64,000 nucleotides of DNA from Roseateles noduli (GCA_002205125.1 NIOE01000013.1:186001-250000), one strand, 5' to 3'; positions 1-14,501 are shown, numbered from the stretch's first letter. Notes: a model not told the origin generated them from the letters alone. Program-made: numbers and translations.

Positions 1-1069
1 GTCGGCGCCGACGCGCAGCGAGTACCAGCGTGACCGCGATCGCATCGTCCACAGCACGGCCTTCCGCCGGCTGGTCTACAAGACGCAGGTCTTCCTCAAC
101 CATGAAGGTGACCTCTTCCGCACACGGCTGACGCATTCACTGGAGGTGGCGCAACTGGGGCGTTCCATCGCGCGCAGCCTGGCGCTGGACGAGGACCTCG
201 TTGAAACCATCGCGCTGGCCCATGACCTGGGCCACACGCCGTTCGGTCACGCCGGACAGGACGTGTTGAACGATTGCATGAAGGCCCATGGCGGGTTCGA
301 ACACAACCTGCAGTCCTTGCGTGTGGTCGACAAGCTGGAACAGCGGTATCCGGCCTTCGACGGGCTCAATCTCAGCTTCGAGAGCCGCGAAGGCATCCTG
401 AAGCATTGCAGCCAGCGTGATGCACAGCGCATCGAGGACCGCGAGCCCGAGGGCGTCGCGGCGCGTTTCCTGCGGGGCGGTCAGCCGAGCCTGGAGGCGC
501 AGCTCTGCAACCTGGCCGACGAGGTGGCCTACAACGCGCACGATGTGGACGACGGGGTGCGGTCGGGCCTTGTGACCTTGGAGCAGCTGGAACAGGTGCC
601 GCTCGTCCATCGCTACTTGCGCGAGACGCTGAACGCGTATCCGGGCCTGACTGGCAAGCGGCTGCTCGCGGAAACTATCCGCCGGATGCTGTCGCAGCAG
701 GTCTACGACATCATCGACGCCACGCGCGCCGCCATCGAGGTCGCCGCGCCCGTCGATGCTCAGGATGCGCGCACGAAGGGGCCGCTGGTGCGCTTCAGTC
801 CAGAGATGCGTCACGCGAGCACGGAGCTGAAGCGCTTCCTCTTTGCCAACCTCTACCGTCATCCGGTCGTCCAGCAGCAGCGCGACCGGGCGGAACAGGT
901 GTTGCGGGAGCTGTTCCAGCTCTACCTCACCGATCCCGGGCATCTCCCGCCGGACTTTGCGGACGGCGAGGACCACGCGCGTGCCTGCGCCGATTACATC
1001 GCCGGCATGACCGACCGGTTCGCGCTCAAGGAGCATGAGCGACTCACCGGGAAGAAGCTCATCGCATAA
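1..1069 (+). CDS. dgt: dGTPase-like HD-domain triphosphohydrolase (5' end outside window)
   Basis: The protein belongs to the deoxyguanosinetriphosphate triphosphohydrolase family, which hydrolyses dNTPs to deoxynucleoside plus triphosphate in the cytoplasm. The frame is open from base 2, so the true start lies upstream. The first visible residues include RSEYQRDRDRIVHSTAFRRL, typical of the family N-terminus. Metal-binding HD-domain motifs follow: the His of RLTHSLEV, the HD pair of ALAHDLGHTPFGHAG, and a later Asp in NLADEVAYNAHDVDDG. The C-terminus ends in GKKLIA. Its TAA stop (1067-1069) lies inside the left inverted repeat of the neighbouring transposase element. Assignment to the family is firm; the exact nucleotide substrate cannot be told from sequence. 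Confidence 0.93.
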   Translation, partial: SAPTRSEYQRDRDRIVHSTAFRRLVYKTQVFLNHEGDLFRTRLTHSLEVAQLGRSIARSLALDEDLVETIALAHDLGHTPFGHAGQDVLNDCMKAHGGFEHNLQSLRVVDKLEQRYPAFDGLNLSFESREGILKHCSQRDAQRIEDREPEGVAARFLRGGQPSLEAQLCNLADEVAYNAHDVDDGVRSGLVTLEQLEQVPLVHRYLRETLNAYPGLTGKRLLAETIRRMLSQQVYDIIDATRAAIEVAAPVDAQDARTKGPLVRFSPEMRHASTELKRFLFANLYRHPVVQQQRDRAEQVLRELFQLYLTDPGHLPPDFADGEDHARACADYIAGMTDRFALKEHERLTGKKLIA

Positions 1070-1071
1070 TT

Positions 1072-1091
1072 GGGGACAGACTACTGTCCCC
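1072..1091. repeat. REP-like hairpin at left end of the transposase element
   Basis: GGGGACAG (1072-1079) and CTGTCCCC (1084-1091) form a perfect 8-bp stem with loop ACTA. It lies immediately before the transposase start codon. It could serve as the folded substrate of the Y1 transposase, and it may also affect 3'-end stability of the upstream mRNA. Confidence 0.7.
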
Positions 1092-1095
1092 TGCC

Positions 1096-1800
1096 ATGGC
1101 CCGACTTCCCCGGCTGGCGCTCGCCGGCCATCTGCACCACCTGATCCACCGCGGGCACAACCTGCAGCCCATCGTGGTCGACGACGACGATCGCCGGGCG
1201 CTGCTCGCCGCGCTGCAGGACAGCGCCGCCACCCACAAGGTGGCGATCCACGCGTACGTCGTGATGCCCAACCATCTGCATCTGCTGGCCACACCTGCGG
1301 CCGATGAGGGCCTGAGTCGCATGATGCAAGCGCTGGGGCGTCGCTACGTGAGCGCCTTCAATCTCCGCCACGGCCGGGTCGGTACCCTGTGGGAAGGGCG
1401 CTTTCGTGCCGCGCCGCTGGAGGCGGAGAGCCATCTGCTCACCGTCATGCGCAGCATCGAGTTGAATCCCCAGCGTGCGGGCCTCAGCGCTGAGCCCGGC
1501 GACTTCGCGTGGTCGTCGGCGGCGCACCATCTCGGACGCCGACGCGACCCGCTGATCAGCGATCCGCCTGGATTCTGGGCGCTCGGCAATACGCCGTTCG
1601 AGCGCGAACTCGCCTGGCGCCGCTGGCTGGAGGAGGGGGAGTCGGAAGTGGACCGTGCACGCCTCATCGACGCCGCGCTCAAGGGGTGGCCGCTGGGATC
1701 GGCACGTTTCCTGCAGTTGCTTGGCGAGGTCAGCGCGCGGCCAATGAGCCCGCGTCCGCGTGGGCGTCCTCCCAAGGTCAAGGTTTCGGACGCAAAGTGA
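1096..1800 (+). CDS. REP-associated tyrosine transposase (Y1_Tnp/IS200-like)
   Basis: This 234-residue HUH-type transposase would cut and rejoin single-stranded DNA using one tyrosine. Visible family marks are HHLIHRGHN near residue 14, the metal-binding MPNHLHLL (His60 and His62), the likely catalytic Tyr84 in GRRYVSAFN, and GTLWEGRF near residue 96. The C-terminus carries RPRGRPPK (220-227), an AT-hook-like minor-groove binding motif. Single-gene RAYTs are generally thought to be domesticated and to spread REP palindromes, and the hairpin before the start codon fits that. No frameshift is present, so it may be active. Confidence 0.88.
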   Translation: MARLPRLALAGHLHHLIHRGHNLQPIVVDDDDRRALLAALQDSAATHKVAIHAYVVMPNHLHLLATPAADEGLSRMMQALGRRYVSAFNLRHGRVGTLWEGRFRAAPLEAESHLLTVMRSIELNPQRAGLSAEPGDFAWSSAAHHLGRRRDPLISDPPGFWALGNTPFERELAWRRWLEEGESEVDRARLIDAALKGWPLGSARFLQLLGEVSARPMSPRPRGRPPKVKVSDAK

Positions 1801-1878
1801 TTGAATCTGTCCCCAATTAATCGATACCTGCAGGCAACGTTCGATCTAATTCGAGACTGACCCCATTTAGTTGTGCTT

Positions 1879-1893
1879 GTGCCGCTGCGGCAC
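1879..1893. repeat. Inverted repeat in gltBD leader
   Basis: GTGCCG and CGGCAC flank a 3-nt loop about 50 bases before the gltB start. It may be an mRNA leader hairpin or a degenerate REP unit related to the adjacent element. It has no T tract, so it is not a terminator. Confidence 0.35.
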
Positions 1894-1943
1894 GCGTCTT
1901 AACCTGCGCGGGTTTCGTTATCCGAGAGTCCAGGAGGCCACCG

Positions 1944-6752
<4,809 letters not shown>

Positions 6753-6795
6753 CCGTCAACGCATCGAAGATTCAGGAATTCAGGAGCGAGCCGCC

Positions 6796-8271
6796 ATGGG
6801 AAAAGTCACCGGCTTCATGGAGTACGAACGTCTGGAAGAGGGCTACGAGCCCGTCGAGGCGCGTCTCAAGAACTACAAGGAATTCGTCATCGGCCTCAAC
6901 GTCGAGCAGGCGAAACAGCAGGGCGCGCGTTGCATGGACTGCGGCACGCCGTTCTGCAACAGCGGATGTCCGGTCAACAACATCATTCCGGACTTCAACG
7001 ACCTCGTGTACCGGGGCGGGGACACGGACTGGAAGAGCGCCATCGCGGTGCTGCACTCGACCAACAACTTCCCCGAGTTCACCGGTCGCATCTGCCCCGC
7101 GCCCTGCGAGGCCGCCTGCACCTTGAACGTCAATGACGACGCGGTCGGCATCAAGTCGATCGAGCACGCGATCATCGATCGCGCCTGGGCCGAAGGCTGG
7201 GTCCCGCCGCGCCCGGCGAAGGTCAAGACCGGCAAGACCGTGGCCATCGTGGGCTCCGGCCCGGCGGGTCTGGCGGCTGCGCAGCAGCTGGCGCGCGTGG
7301 GGCACAGCGTCACGGTGTTCGAGAAGAACGATCGTGTCGGCGGTCTGCTGCGTTACGGCATCCCCGACTTCAAGATGGAGAAGAGCCACATTGACCGCCG
7401 CGTCCAGCAGATGGAAGCGGAGGGCGTGGTCTTCCGGACCGGCGTGATGGTGGCGCATCTGCCCGAAGGCTCGAAGGTCACGAACTGGGCCAAGGACGTG
7501 GTGACGGCGGACGAGCTGATGCAGCAGTTCGACGCCGTGCTGCTGGCCGGCGGCGCCGAGCAGTCGCGCGACCTGCCGGTGCCGGGGCGCGATCTGGCGG
7601 GCGTGCATTTCGCGATGGAGTTCCTGCCGCAGCAGAACAAGGTCAACGCCGGCGACAAGCTCAAGGGCCAGTTGCGGGCCGACGGCAAGCACGTCGTCGT
7701 GATCGGCGGCGGCGACACCGGCAGCGATTGCGTGGGCACCAGCAACCGCCATGGCGCCAAGAGCGTGACCCAGTTCGAGCTGATGCCGCAGCCGCCCGAA
7801 GTCGAGGACCGGCCGATGACCTGGCCCTACTGGCCGATCAAGCTGCGTACCTCGTCGAGCCACGAGGAAGGCTGCGAGCGCGAGTTCGCGATCGCCACCA
7901 AGGAGTTCCTGGGCGAGAAGGGCAAGGTCACCGGTGTGAAGACGGTGCGCGTCGAATGGGTCAACGGCAAGGTGGTCGAGGTCGCTGGCAGCGAGCAGAT
8001 TCTCAAGGCGGACCTCGTGCTGCTGGCGATGGGTTTCGTGAGCCCGGTGGCCGCGATCGTCGAGGCCTTCGGCGTCAGCAAGGATGCCCGCGGCAATGCC
8101 AAGGCGACGACGGACTTCACCGGCGGCTACAAGACCAATGCGGCCAAGGTGTTTGCCGCTGGCGACATGCGCCGCGGTCAGTCGCTGGTCGTGTGGGCCA
8201 TTCGCGAAGGACGGCAGGCTGCGCGTTCCATTGATGAGTTCCTGATGGGGGACAGCGCGCTGCCTCGCTGA
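6796..8271 (+). CDS. gltD: Glutamate synthase (NADPH) small subunit
   Basis: This 491-residue flavoprotein takes electrons from NADPH and passes them through iron-sulfur clusters to GltB. The N-terminus has the two Cys clusters of the family ([16 protein letters not shown] and [13 protein letters not shown]). It is followed by an FAD-binding [10 protein letters not shown] near residue 151 and a second nucleotide-binding GGGDTGSDC near residue 304. Length is normal. An AGGAG sequence (6781-6785) precedes the ATG. It is the last gene of the gltBD operon and is followed by a strong terminator. Confidence 0.97.
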   Translation: MGKVTGFMEYERLEEGYEPVEARLKNYKEFVIGLNVEQAKQQGARCMDCGTPFCNSGCPVNNIIPDFNDLVYRGGDTDWKSAIAVLHSTNNFPEFTGRICPAPCEAACTLNVNDDAVGIKSIEHAIIDRAWAEGWVPPRPAKVKTGKTVAIVGSGPAGLAAAQQLARVGHSVTVFEKNDRVGGLLRYGIPDFKMEKSHIDRRVQQMEAEGVVFRTGVMVAHLPEGSKVTNWAKDVVTADELMQQFDAVLLAGGAEQSRDLPVPGRDLAGVHFAMEFLPQQNKVNAGDKLKGQLRADGKHVVVIGGGDTGSDCVGTSNRHGAKSVTQFELMPQPPEVEDRPMTWPYWPIKLRTSSSHEEGCEREFAIATKEFLGEKGKVTGVKTVRVEWVNGKVVEVAGSEQILKADLVLLAMGFVSPVAAIVEAFGVSKDARGNAKATTDFTGGYKTNAAKVFAAGDMRRGQSLVVWAIREGRQAARSIDEFLMGDSALPR

Positions 8272-8312
8272 GACGAGCAAGCGGCGCGCATCAACCAACG
8301 CACGCTGTCCTC

Positions 8313-8345
8313 AAGCCCGCCGGTGAAAGCCGGCGGGCTTTTTCT
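8313..8345 (+). terminator. Intrinsic terminator of gltBD
   Basis: An 11-bp perfect stem (AAGCCCGCCGG with CCGGCGGGCTT) with loop TGAAAG is followed by a T-rich run. It lies 41 bases after the gltD stop. Confidence 0.9.
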
Positions 8346-8371
8346 TCGTCCGTCGTCATTGATCGCGCATG

Positions 8372-8402
8372 AAAAAACCCGCCGTCTTGCGAGGGCGGGT
8401 TT
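8372..8402 (-). terminator. Intrinsic terminator of the pilE-pilY1 operon
   Basis: A stem AAACCCGCC/GGCGGGTTT (8375-8383 with 8394-8402), read on the minus strand, runs into six T residues. It is placed just after the pilY1 stop. Together with the preceding terminator it insulates two convergent operons; on the plus strand it could act as a second stop for gltBD. Confidence 0.85.
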
Positions 8403-8425
8403 TGTGATGAGCGCGCGGTGCCGGA

Positions 8426-11400
8426 TCAGTTGCGGAGCGGGATCTCGCGCCAGTTGATCAGGCGGCCGGCACCGGCGCCTGTACCAGTCGTCTTGATCGC
8501 GCAGTCTCCGACGCAGCAGTTTTGGCCCGGGAGGCAGTCCGGCGGCGGCTGCTTGGTGGGGTCGCCTGGGTCCCCCTGAACCAAGATCTGCAAGTCTTCA
8601 CCATCCTTGACGAATCGCACCTCGTCGACCGTAAACGCCGCGGTGATCTTGGTCGTAACGCCGGTGTTCAGGTCGATCACCATCACCTTGCTGGTGCCGC
8701 CAGCGCTGCAGGCATCGGTCGCCGTCGGTCGTACAGCGGCAATCACCGCCAAGTTGTCGATGGCATCGGCTTCATTGATCACCTGATAGGCCGCATTGCC
8801 GGTGGCTGTCGGAATGTCTATCACGTAACCGACTTTTGCTGTCACGTCCACAGCCGTTGCGGTGCTGCTGATGTCCTGGAAGTCGTGGCGGTTTCCGGAG
8901 TCCGTGAACGGCAGCGAGACTCCGGTGGGCAGGTCCGTGGCAATCGCCGGACGTGCCTGGAACCCGTCCATGATGGCGTAGACGCGGTTGGCGCGTGTCA
9001 CCGTGAGGTCCTCGGTGCTGAGTAGACGGCCTGTGCCGATCACGATCCAGCGGCGGTTACCGTTGGAGTTGATCACAGGTGTCGGTGCGGAAGTGATCGG
9101 CAACTCTGCGCCGCCGGCGTCGGTCAGTTTGGCCAGCTTGACGGGCGCCGGGTAGTCGCCAGAGGTCGCCGTCAGGTCCAGTCGCCAGACATTGCCGTGC
9201 AGGTCGCCAGCGTAGATCGATTCCACGGTGGCATCTGTGCGATCGCGATAGTACGTCTCGAGATGGCTCAGACCAGCCGGAGCCGACTCAGTGCCGTTGT
9301 CGCCGTCCCCCAGGGCAATCTTCTGGAGCAGCGCGCCGGTCGCGGCATTGAGGATGTAGAAGTAGCCCTTGCCGGTCCTGTTGTTGTTATGGCCGGAGCC
9401 GACCACGACCACCCATCCATACTGGGCAGTCTTGGTGATCACTGGCGTGCCGAAGGTGAAGCCGAGATCAGGGTCCTTGAACTCCCACATGACACGTTGG
9501 GCGGCTGCTAGCTCTGCGGCAACGGGCTGCGCGTCGACGTTCTGAACGCCGGTCAGATTCAGTGCCCAGATGCTTTTGCCACCCTTGCCCATGCCGCCGA
9601 CGGCAATGCTTCGCCAGGATCCGGTGGTGGTTGGATTGCGGCCGGTACGTGCGATGTCGACGCTGGCTACATTGGGTCGCGCATCGATCAGGTAACGGTG
9701 TTCGTAGTCAGGATTGCCCGTCGCGGCAATGCCATCCACACTTGGCGTGCCGCTCGGACCCGTGATCGCCGCACTGGGGATATATGCGAATAGTTCGGTG
9801 TTGTTATCGGTGGCGGTTGTCGACCCGTTGATGATGTGAATCAGGCCGCTGTTTGCTCCGGCGATCAGGATGTTCGGACGGTTGGCTTGTGCGGCGGCGG
9901 TCGCGAAGGCGTTGTAGCCTGGATTGGCCGCATCGGCCAGGATGCCGATCTGTGGCGGGCCCATCACGACCACCTGGCTGTTGATGATGTCGGCCACCAA
10001 GCCGGCGCCGCGCACGCGGTAGGGGTGGGTACTGTTGGGAACCTCATCCTTGCGGCTGCCACGCACATAAGCAACGAAGTCCTCAGCGTCGCTCGCGGTC
10101 GTATAGGTCGGGTTCAAAGCCGTCTTCTGATCTGGGGACAAGCTGTTGAAGCGGAAGATCGTCCCTGCGCCCGGTGTGCTGCCTGAGCCCGGCAGATAGG
10201 TCACGACACGTCGACGTGTGTCCCAACCGAGGCCATCGGTGCCGAGTTGAGCGGTCAGCTTTTCGGAGAATTTCCAGGCTCGCGTCGAAGTCACAGGATT
10301 GGCAAGCGCGTTGACAGTGAACGCCTCGACTTCTCCCGTCCATCCGGTCGAGTCGTACGACGATGCGTAGGACTCAGTCCCGGCGCTGACAGCGTTGCTG
10401 GCGGTGTTGAGCGACGAGGTGGGCGCCGAGATGCTGGACACGATGCTGGCGAATGCGCTGGACAGGCCCGCCACCATTTGGTCGGCCTTGGCCGCTGTGT
10501 AATAGGTGTCAGGCCGGAGCTGGCCGCCGACGGTGTCGCTGGCGGATCCACTATGCCAGGCGCTCTGCGGGAGGTCTGTGGACGTGCCGAGCGCATCCCA
10601 GTTGTTCGGGATATTCGCACCACCGTAGCGCGTAGCGAGATAGAACTGGTTGTTGGACTTGTAGTTCTGGAACTCCAGCACGTCCAGCCAATAGGTCTTC
10701 ACCGTCTGCTTGCCGGGCCACTTTGAGCTGATGTCTGTCGTATTGGCCCAGTAAGCCATGCCTGCGATCAATGCACCGTTGTTGGTGCAGCAGCCGTTGT
10801 AGGGCTGTTGACTCGCCAACGAGGGGTCCACACCGCTGAGCGCACCCACCTTGTTGGTCCAGATCGACGCGTCGAACGCGTTGTCGCTGTTGACTGCCGC
10901 CGGCTTGGACGGCTCGGAGCGGCCGCCGTTGGAGCCTGGGAGGTTGCGGTCGGCGTGGGTGTTGACGTCGCCGATGCCCAGGATGAAGTTCTTCTGGCAG
11001 GAATAGATGATGGGATCTTCCCAAGTCGTGATGACGGGGAAGCCGTCTGCCTGCGTCTGGCGAGCGGATTGGCCGGGCGGATTGGTCCACTGCGGCACGT
11101 TGGGCATGTTGCGGAGATACCGCAGCGCGGCGTAATAGAGCTCGCCGACCGGGTCGTAGGTTTTGTACGACCCCGGAAAGACCTCCCCGAATTTATTCAG
11201 ATAGTTCATCACCCCGCTATCCTCGATGGTGATGCCCCACGCATTCGCCGTATCGTCTGCATCCCCCTTGTTGGGGTTCCGATACATCACGCCGGTAGAC
11301 GGATTCCATTCTTGGACTGCTGAGTTCGACACGGGATCAGAGCCCGGCACCGGGCGGGTCGGGCCTACGAACTTCTGTTTGGCCCGGAGGACGCCGCCAT

Positions 11401-12232
11401 CGCGGTTGATGTCGGAATCGTTCAGGTAACCGAAGGCGCTGAACCGGATCTTGGACGAGTACTTCTGAATCAGCCCTTCAGGCTTGTAGTTCCCGCCGTC
11501 ATAGGCGACGCAATTGCTTTCCAGCGCGAGGCCCGAACTCTTGTCGCAGACCTTCACGCGTACAACGGCTTGCCAGACCTTATCTTCGTTCCAGTCACTG
11601 CTTTGCGCGGTGAGTGCGTTGACGTTGCTCTCGTCGTAGTTGTTGCCGTTCCGCGTGAAGCGCAAATTGGCACCCAGTCCCTGCACACGCAGCTTGAGCC
11701 CAGCCCACCCCAGCGGCGTTGCACCGGCGATGATGTTTCTGTCCTCGATCGTGCGGTCGGGGAAGTTGCCGGTGTTGCCCTGGCCGCTGGCGTAGGCCTT
11801 CTCAAGGACGGTCGACGTGGCGGTGTCTTCCACGCGGTAGCCTCCCGTGAGCGCCCAACGGAATGGGTCGATGGTCTGCATCGTCGCCCAGTTCAGGAAA
11901 TTGCCGCTCCACCGCCGCCCATTGCAGGTGTGTGAACTGGCGGCCCTGGTGGGCTCGAAGTAGGCAGTGGCGGGGCGGTAGGTGTAGCACTTGTTGGGAT
12001 CGAAGTACCCCAGATAGGTGGACGCCGGCACGTAGTCCCCGACGTGGGCATTGCTGACTGCGGTCGGGTATTCCACCGACAGCGCCAGCGCCAAGTTGCC
12101 AGGCACGGCGAACGTGGAGAACACAGGCTGGTTGGCCAATGCCGTTTGCGACTGGGCGTGCCCCGAGAGAGACGCCAAGGCCAGCGCGGCTGCGACGCCC
12201 ATACGCCGGTACAGGGAAAGGTGGTTGTTCAT
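8426..12232 (-). CDS. pilY1: PilY1-like type IV pilus tip/assembly protein
   Basis: This 1268-residue secreted protein is the last gene of the pilin operon. PilY1/PilC-family proteins sit at the pilus tip and take part in fibre extension and surface adhesion. The protein begins with a signal peptide (residues 1-24, cut after SGHAQ). The N-terminal half contains family sequence such as GYFDPNKCYTYRP and RRWSGNFLNWATMQ. The C-terminal half is the beta-propeller, with ILIAGANSGLIHIING, GGMGKGGKSIWALNL and IYAGDLHGNVWRLDL. A Cys-rich tail (CLPGQNCCVGDC) follows. The ATG at 12232 is chosen because upstream codons overlap pilX and the signal peptide begins here; GAGG precedes it. Confidence 0.92.
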   Translation of the reverse strand: MNNHLSLYRRMGVAAALALASLSGHAQSQTALANQPVFSTFAVPGNLALALSVEYPTAVSNAHVGDYVPASTYLGYFDPNKCYTYRPATAYFEPTRAASSHTCNGRRWSGNFLNWATMQTIDPFRWALTGGYRVEDTATSTVLEKAYASGQGNTGNFPDRTIEDRNIIAGATPLGWAGLKLRVQGLGANLRFTRNGNNYDESNVNALTAQSSDWNEDKVWQAVVRVKVCDKSSGLALESNCVAYDGGNYKPEGLIQKYSSKIRFSAFGYLNDSDINRDGGVLRAKQKFVGPTRPVPGSDPVSNSAVQEWNPSTGVMYRNPNKGDADDTANAWGITIEDSGVMNYLNKFGEVFPGSYKTYDPVGELYYAALRYLRNMPNVPQWTNPPGQSARQTQADGFPVITTWEDPIIYSCQKNFILGIGDVNTHADRNLPGSNGGRSEPSKPAAVNSDNAFDASIWTNKVGALSGVDPSLASQQPYNGCCTNNGALIAGMAYWANTTDISSKWPGKQTVKTYWLDVLEFQNYKSNNQFYLATRYGGANIPNNWDALGTSTDLPQSAWHSGSASDTVGGQLRPDTYYTAAKADQMVAGLSSAFASIVSSISAPTSSLNTASNAVSAGTESYASSYDSTGWTGEVEAFTVNALANPVTSTRAWKFSEKLTAQLGTDGLGWDTRRRVVTYLPGSGSTPGAGTIFRFNSLSPDQKTALNPTYTTASDAEDFVAYVRGSRKDEVPNSTHPYRVRGAGLVADIINSQVVVMGPPQIGILADAANPGYNAFATAAAQANRPNILIAGANSGLIHIINGSTTATDNNTELFAYIPSAAITGPSGTPSVDGIAATGNPDYEHRYLIDARPNVASVDIARTGRNPTTTGSWRSIAVGGMGKGGKSIWALNLTGVQNVDAQPVAAELAAAQRVMWEFKDPDLGFTFGTPVITKTAQYGWVVVVGSGHNNNRTGKGYFYILNAATGALLQKIALGDGDNGTESAPAGLSHLETYYRDRTDATVESIYAGDLHGNVWRLDLTATSGDYPAPVKLAKLTDAGGAELPITSAPTPVINSNGNRRWIVIGTGRLLSTEDLTVTRANRVYAIMDGFQARPAIATDLPTGVSLPFTDSGNRHDFQDISSTATAVDVTAKVGYVIDIPTATGNAAYQVINEADAIDNLAVIAAVRPTATDACSAGGTSKVMVIDLNTGVTTKITAAFTVDEVRFVKDGEDLQILVQGDPGDPTKQPPPDCLPGQNCCVGDCAIKTTGTGAGAGRLINWREIPLRN

Positions 12233-12240
12233 CGGAGGCC

Positions 12241-12849
12241 TCAATTGCTGATGGTCGCCTGGTAGAAGGATTGCGCGCCGCGGGGGCCGTCCACACGGAC
12301 GGAGATGCGGTACAGCGGCTTGGGATTGGTCACGATGTCGCTCGGGCTCTTGCCGCCCTGGGACGGCGTGGACGCGGTGGCGCAGGTGGCGGCGTCCATC
12401 GGACCCGCGGCAGCGCACATGCGGTCGATCACGTAATAGACCGTCAACCGTGCCAGATCGGTCGCGCTCTCGCCGCTGACGGCGGTATTCAGATCGATGA
12501 CATTGGCGGTGGATGCCACGCCGCCCATCGTCCCGGGGGTGGGCATGGTGGCAAGGACCTCGGGAATCCCTTCCGCCGTGGTGTTGAGCATCGCGGCGCT
12601 GTAGTTGCGCGACGCATCGTTCGTGTTGAATGCGCCGCCCGCATTGATCGCGGCCATGGCCTTGCGCATCGCGCGATCAGCCTGGTTGGTCATGTCGCGC
12701 TTGAATCCGAAATTGCCGACGTTGGCCAGCGAGGAGTTCATCGAACGGATGGCCGCGACGGCGCCGATCATCAGGACGGCCAGGGTGATCAGCGCGATCA
12801 CCATGATGACGCCGCGCGAGCGGCGGACAGGATGGGCTTGCATGGTCAT
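12241..12849 (-). CDS. pilX: Minor pilin PilX
   Basis: This 202-residue membrane-anchored minor pilin precedes pilY1 by 8 bases. The N-terminal region RSRGVIMVIALITLAVLMIG is the hydrophobic anchor of the PilX family, which lacks the classic GFTLxE prepilin signature but keeps the Gly. It helps prime pilus assembly together with FimT/U, PilV, PilW and PilY1. No good ribosome-binding site is seen before either possible start (12849 or 12843). Identification rests on the N-terminal region and operon position. Confidence 0.85.
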   Translation of the reverse strand: MTMQAHPVRRSRGVIMVIALITLAVLMIGAVAAIRSMNSSLANVGNFGFKRDMTNQADRAMRKAMAAINAGGAFNTNDASRNYSAAMLNTTAEGIPEVLATMPTPGTMGGVASTANVIDLNTAVSGESATDLARLTVYYVIDRMCAAAGPMDAATCATASTPSQGGKSPSDIVTNPKPLYRISVRVDGPRGAQSFYQATISN

Positions 12850-12882
12850 CGTGGAGGAGGAATGGGAGTGCGGGCCGAACGC

Positions 12883-14094
12883 TCAGGGCGGGGTCGGGCG
12901 ACCGCTCATGGTGAGCAGGTTGCGCAGCGGGATGGTGAACTCGACCACGCGATGCCTGCGCGTGCGGTCGGTCACCGTGTAGCTCACGCGTTGAGCGGAC
13001 GGCAGGCTCGGGAACATGGACACCGTGGCCGGGGCGATGTTGACCGCGACACCCTTGTTCGGCGTTTCCTGCAGCTCCGAACGCAACACCATGCTGATCT
13101 TGACGGCCAGGATGCGAGTCATCAGGTTCTGGGCTGCGTTGGTATTCGCGTTCAGGTTGACCGGGGCCCAATCGCCTGACGGAGTGACCCAGCTGTCGAC
13201 CACGCCGGCCGTCGCAGCGCCGGAGGCGTTCACGCCGTACATGACCCGCATGTCGACGACGCCATCGGCCAGCGGCACAGGGTTCTGCGAAGTGTCGTTG
13301 GTGAACTGGAGCAGGTCATAGCGCACAAGCTGCTGACTGTTGTTGACGCCGAGCAGCATCAGCTTGGGCGGGTTGCCGTTGGTGGCGTTGCCGAGCACCA
13401 AGGCGTTGGCGGTGGCCGACGTGGAACGGGTGTTGATCGACTGCGATCCGATGGAGGTGGCGAAATAGGCGCCGGCCAGATCGAGCTGCTGTGAGGAGCC
13501 GCCCACCGCCGTCGATGTGACCTGTTCCAGCATGCACGGCTGGCCTGCTTCCGAGATCAGCAGCAGGTCGTCGCCGCGGATGCCGACCGTCGTGGTGAGG
13601 CGCAGCGTGTTTGTCTGGACACTGTTCAAGCGCACCTGAGTCGCGGTCTCGCCGAGGCCGCCGGTCCCGAGCATGAATTGGAGGACATCGGAGCCGCCCG
13701 CACCCGCGCCGGGGTACGCGACGACCGGGATCATCCGCACGCTCGTCGTGACTGTGCTGAACGGGGCCGGGAAGGCGGCAGGTGCCGGCAGGATCTGCGC
13801 GCCGTTGCGCGTGGCAAACAACTGGCAGCCGTAGGTCTCCGCGCGCGTGACGCTGAAGCCAGACCCGGCGCTGCGCAGCTGCCGGTCGAGGTCATAGGAG
13901 AGGTAACCGGAATTGGTCGACAGGTCCGAGGTCGCGCTGTCCTGGCGCTTGCTGGTTTCGAAGCGCGACGATACCGTGGCCATCGCGACGATGACCACCA
14001 GCGCGATCACCATCGACACCATCAGCTCGATCAGCGAGAAACCGCGGACCGACGTCGGACGGGCGGTGGAAAGGGGGCGTGCTTGGAGCTTCAT
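12883..14094 (-). CDS. pilW: Minor pilin PilW
   Basis: This 403-residue prepilin has a class III signal, RGFSLIELMVSMVIALVV, near residue 14. Cleavage before Phe would expose the conserved Glu5. It is part of the minor-pilin priming complex in the inner membrane and periplasm. The start at 14094 lies two bases after the pilV stop. An upstream in-frame extension exists but overlaps pilV and lacks pilin features, so it is rejected. Confidence 0.9.
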   Translation of the reverse strand: MKLQARPLSTARPTSVRGFSLIELMVSMVIALVVIVAMATVSSRFETSKRQDSATSDLSTNSGYLSYDLDRQLRSAGSGFSVTRAETYGCQLFATRNGAQILPAPAAFPAPFSTVTTSVRMIPVVAYPGAGAGGSDVLQFMLGTGGLGETATQVRLNSVQTNTLRLTTTVGIRGDDLLLISEAGQPCMLEQVTSTAVGGSSQQLDLAGAYFATSIGSQSINTRSTSATANALVLGNATNGNPPKLMLLGVNNSQQLVRYDLLQFTNDTSQNPVPLADGVVDMRVMYGVNASGAATAGVVDSWVTPSGDWAPVNLNANTNAAQNLMTRILAVKISMVLRSELQETPNKGVAVNIAPATVSMFPSLPSAQRVSYTVTDRTRRHRVVEFTIPLRNLLTMSGRPTPP

Positions 14095-14096
14095 GA

Positions 14097-14501
14097 TCAG
14101 TTGGTCAGCCGCACGTCGGTGTAATAGCGGCGCGCCACGCCGTTGGGCGGGGTCCACACGATGGTGATGCGTGCGACGTTGTTGGCTGCGGTGATCGTGC
14201 CGACGCCGCTGGGCAGACCCATGTTGACGGGGTCCCCAACCCGGGCGTTCCAGGCGGTGATCGTTGCGGCGGGCAACGAGATGGTGCCGGACAGCCACAT
14301 CTCGGTGGCGATCTCGTTGGCCAGCACGGCGGCCCGCTGGGCGTCGTCGCTCGAGGTGGTCGCCTGGGACGCCCGCGCCATGAGCGACATCAGCCCCAGC
14401 AGGCCGATCGTCATGACGACGATCGCGCACATGATCTCGATGAGCGACATGCCGCGCGCGCGGCCACGACGCGGGGATCGGTCGGAATAGGTCGGCTTCA
14501 T
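14097..14501 (-). CDS. pilV: Minor pilin PilV
   Basis: This is a short 134-residue minor prepilin with the signal RGMSLIEIMCAIVVMTIGLLG after a basic leader ([15 protein letters not shown]). Its ATG overlaps the stop of the upstream fimT/U gene by four bases (ATGA), which implies translational coupling. The C-terminal part (RRYYTDVRLTN) reaches the stop two bases before pilW. Confidence 0.88.
   Translation of the reverse strand: MKPTYSDRSPRRGRARGMSLIEIMCAIVVMTIGLLGLMSLMARASQATTSSDDAQRAAVLANEIATEMWLSGTISLPAATITAWNARVGDPVNMGLPSGVGTITAANNVARITIVWTPPNGVARRYYTDVRLTN

Larger units (their letters stand above)
1067..1819 (+). mobile_element. REP/RAYT-type element with perfect 14-bp terminal inverted repeats
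   Basis: A single-gene unit is bounded by TAATTGGGGACAGA at 1067-1080 and its exact reverse complement at 1806-1819. The transposase gene lies between the repeats. The left end overlaps the stop codon of the upstream dGTPase gene. Tyrosine (Y1) HUH transposases of the RAYT group are known to sit next to REP palindromes rather than classical IS ends, which fits this arrangement. A degenerate cousin of the repeat (actgaccccatttag) occurs at 1856-1870. No target-site duplication was recognised. Confidence 0.75.
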
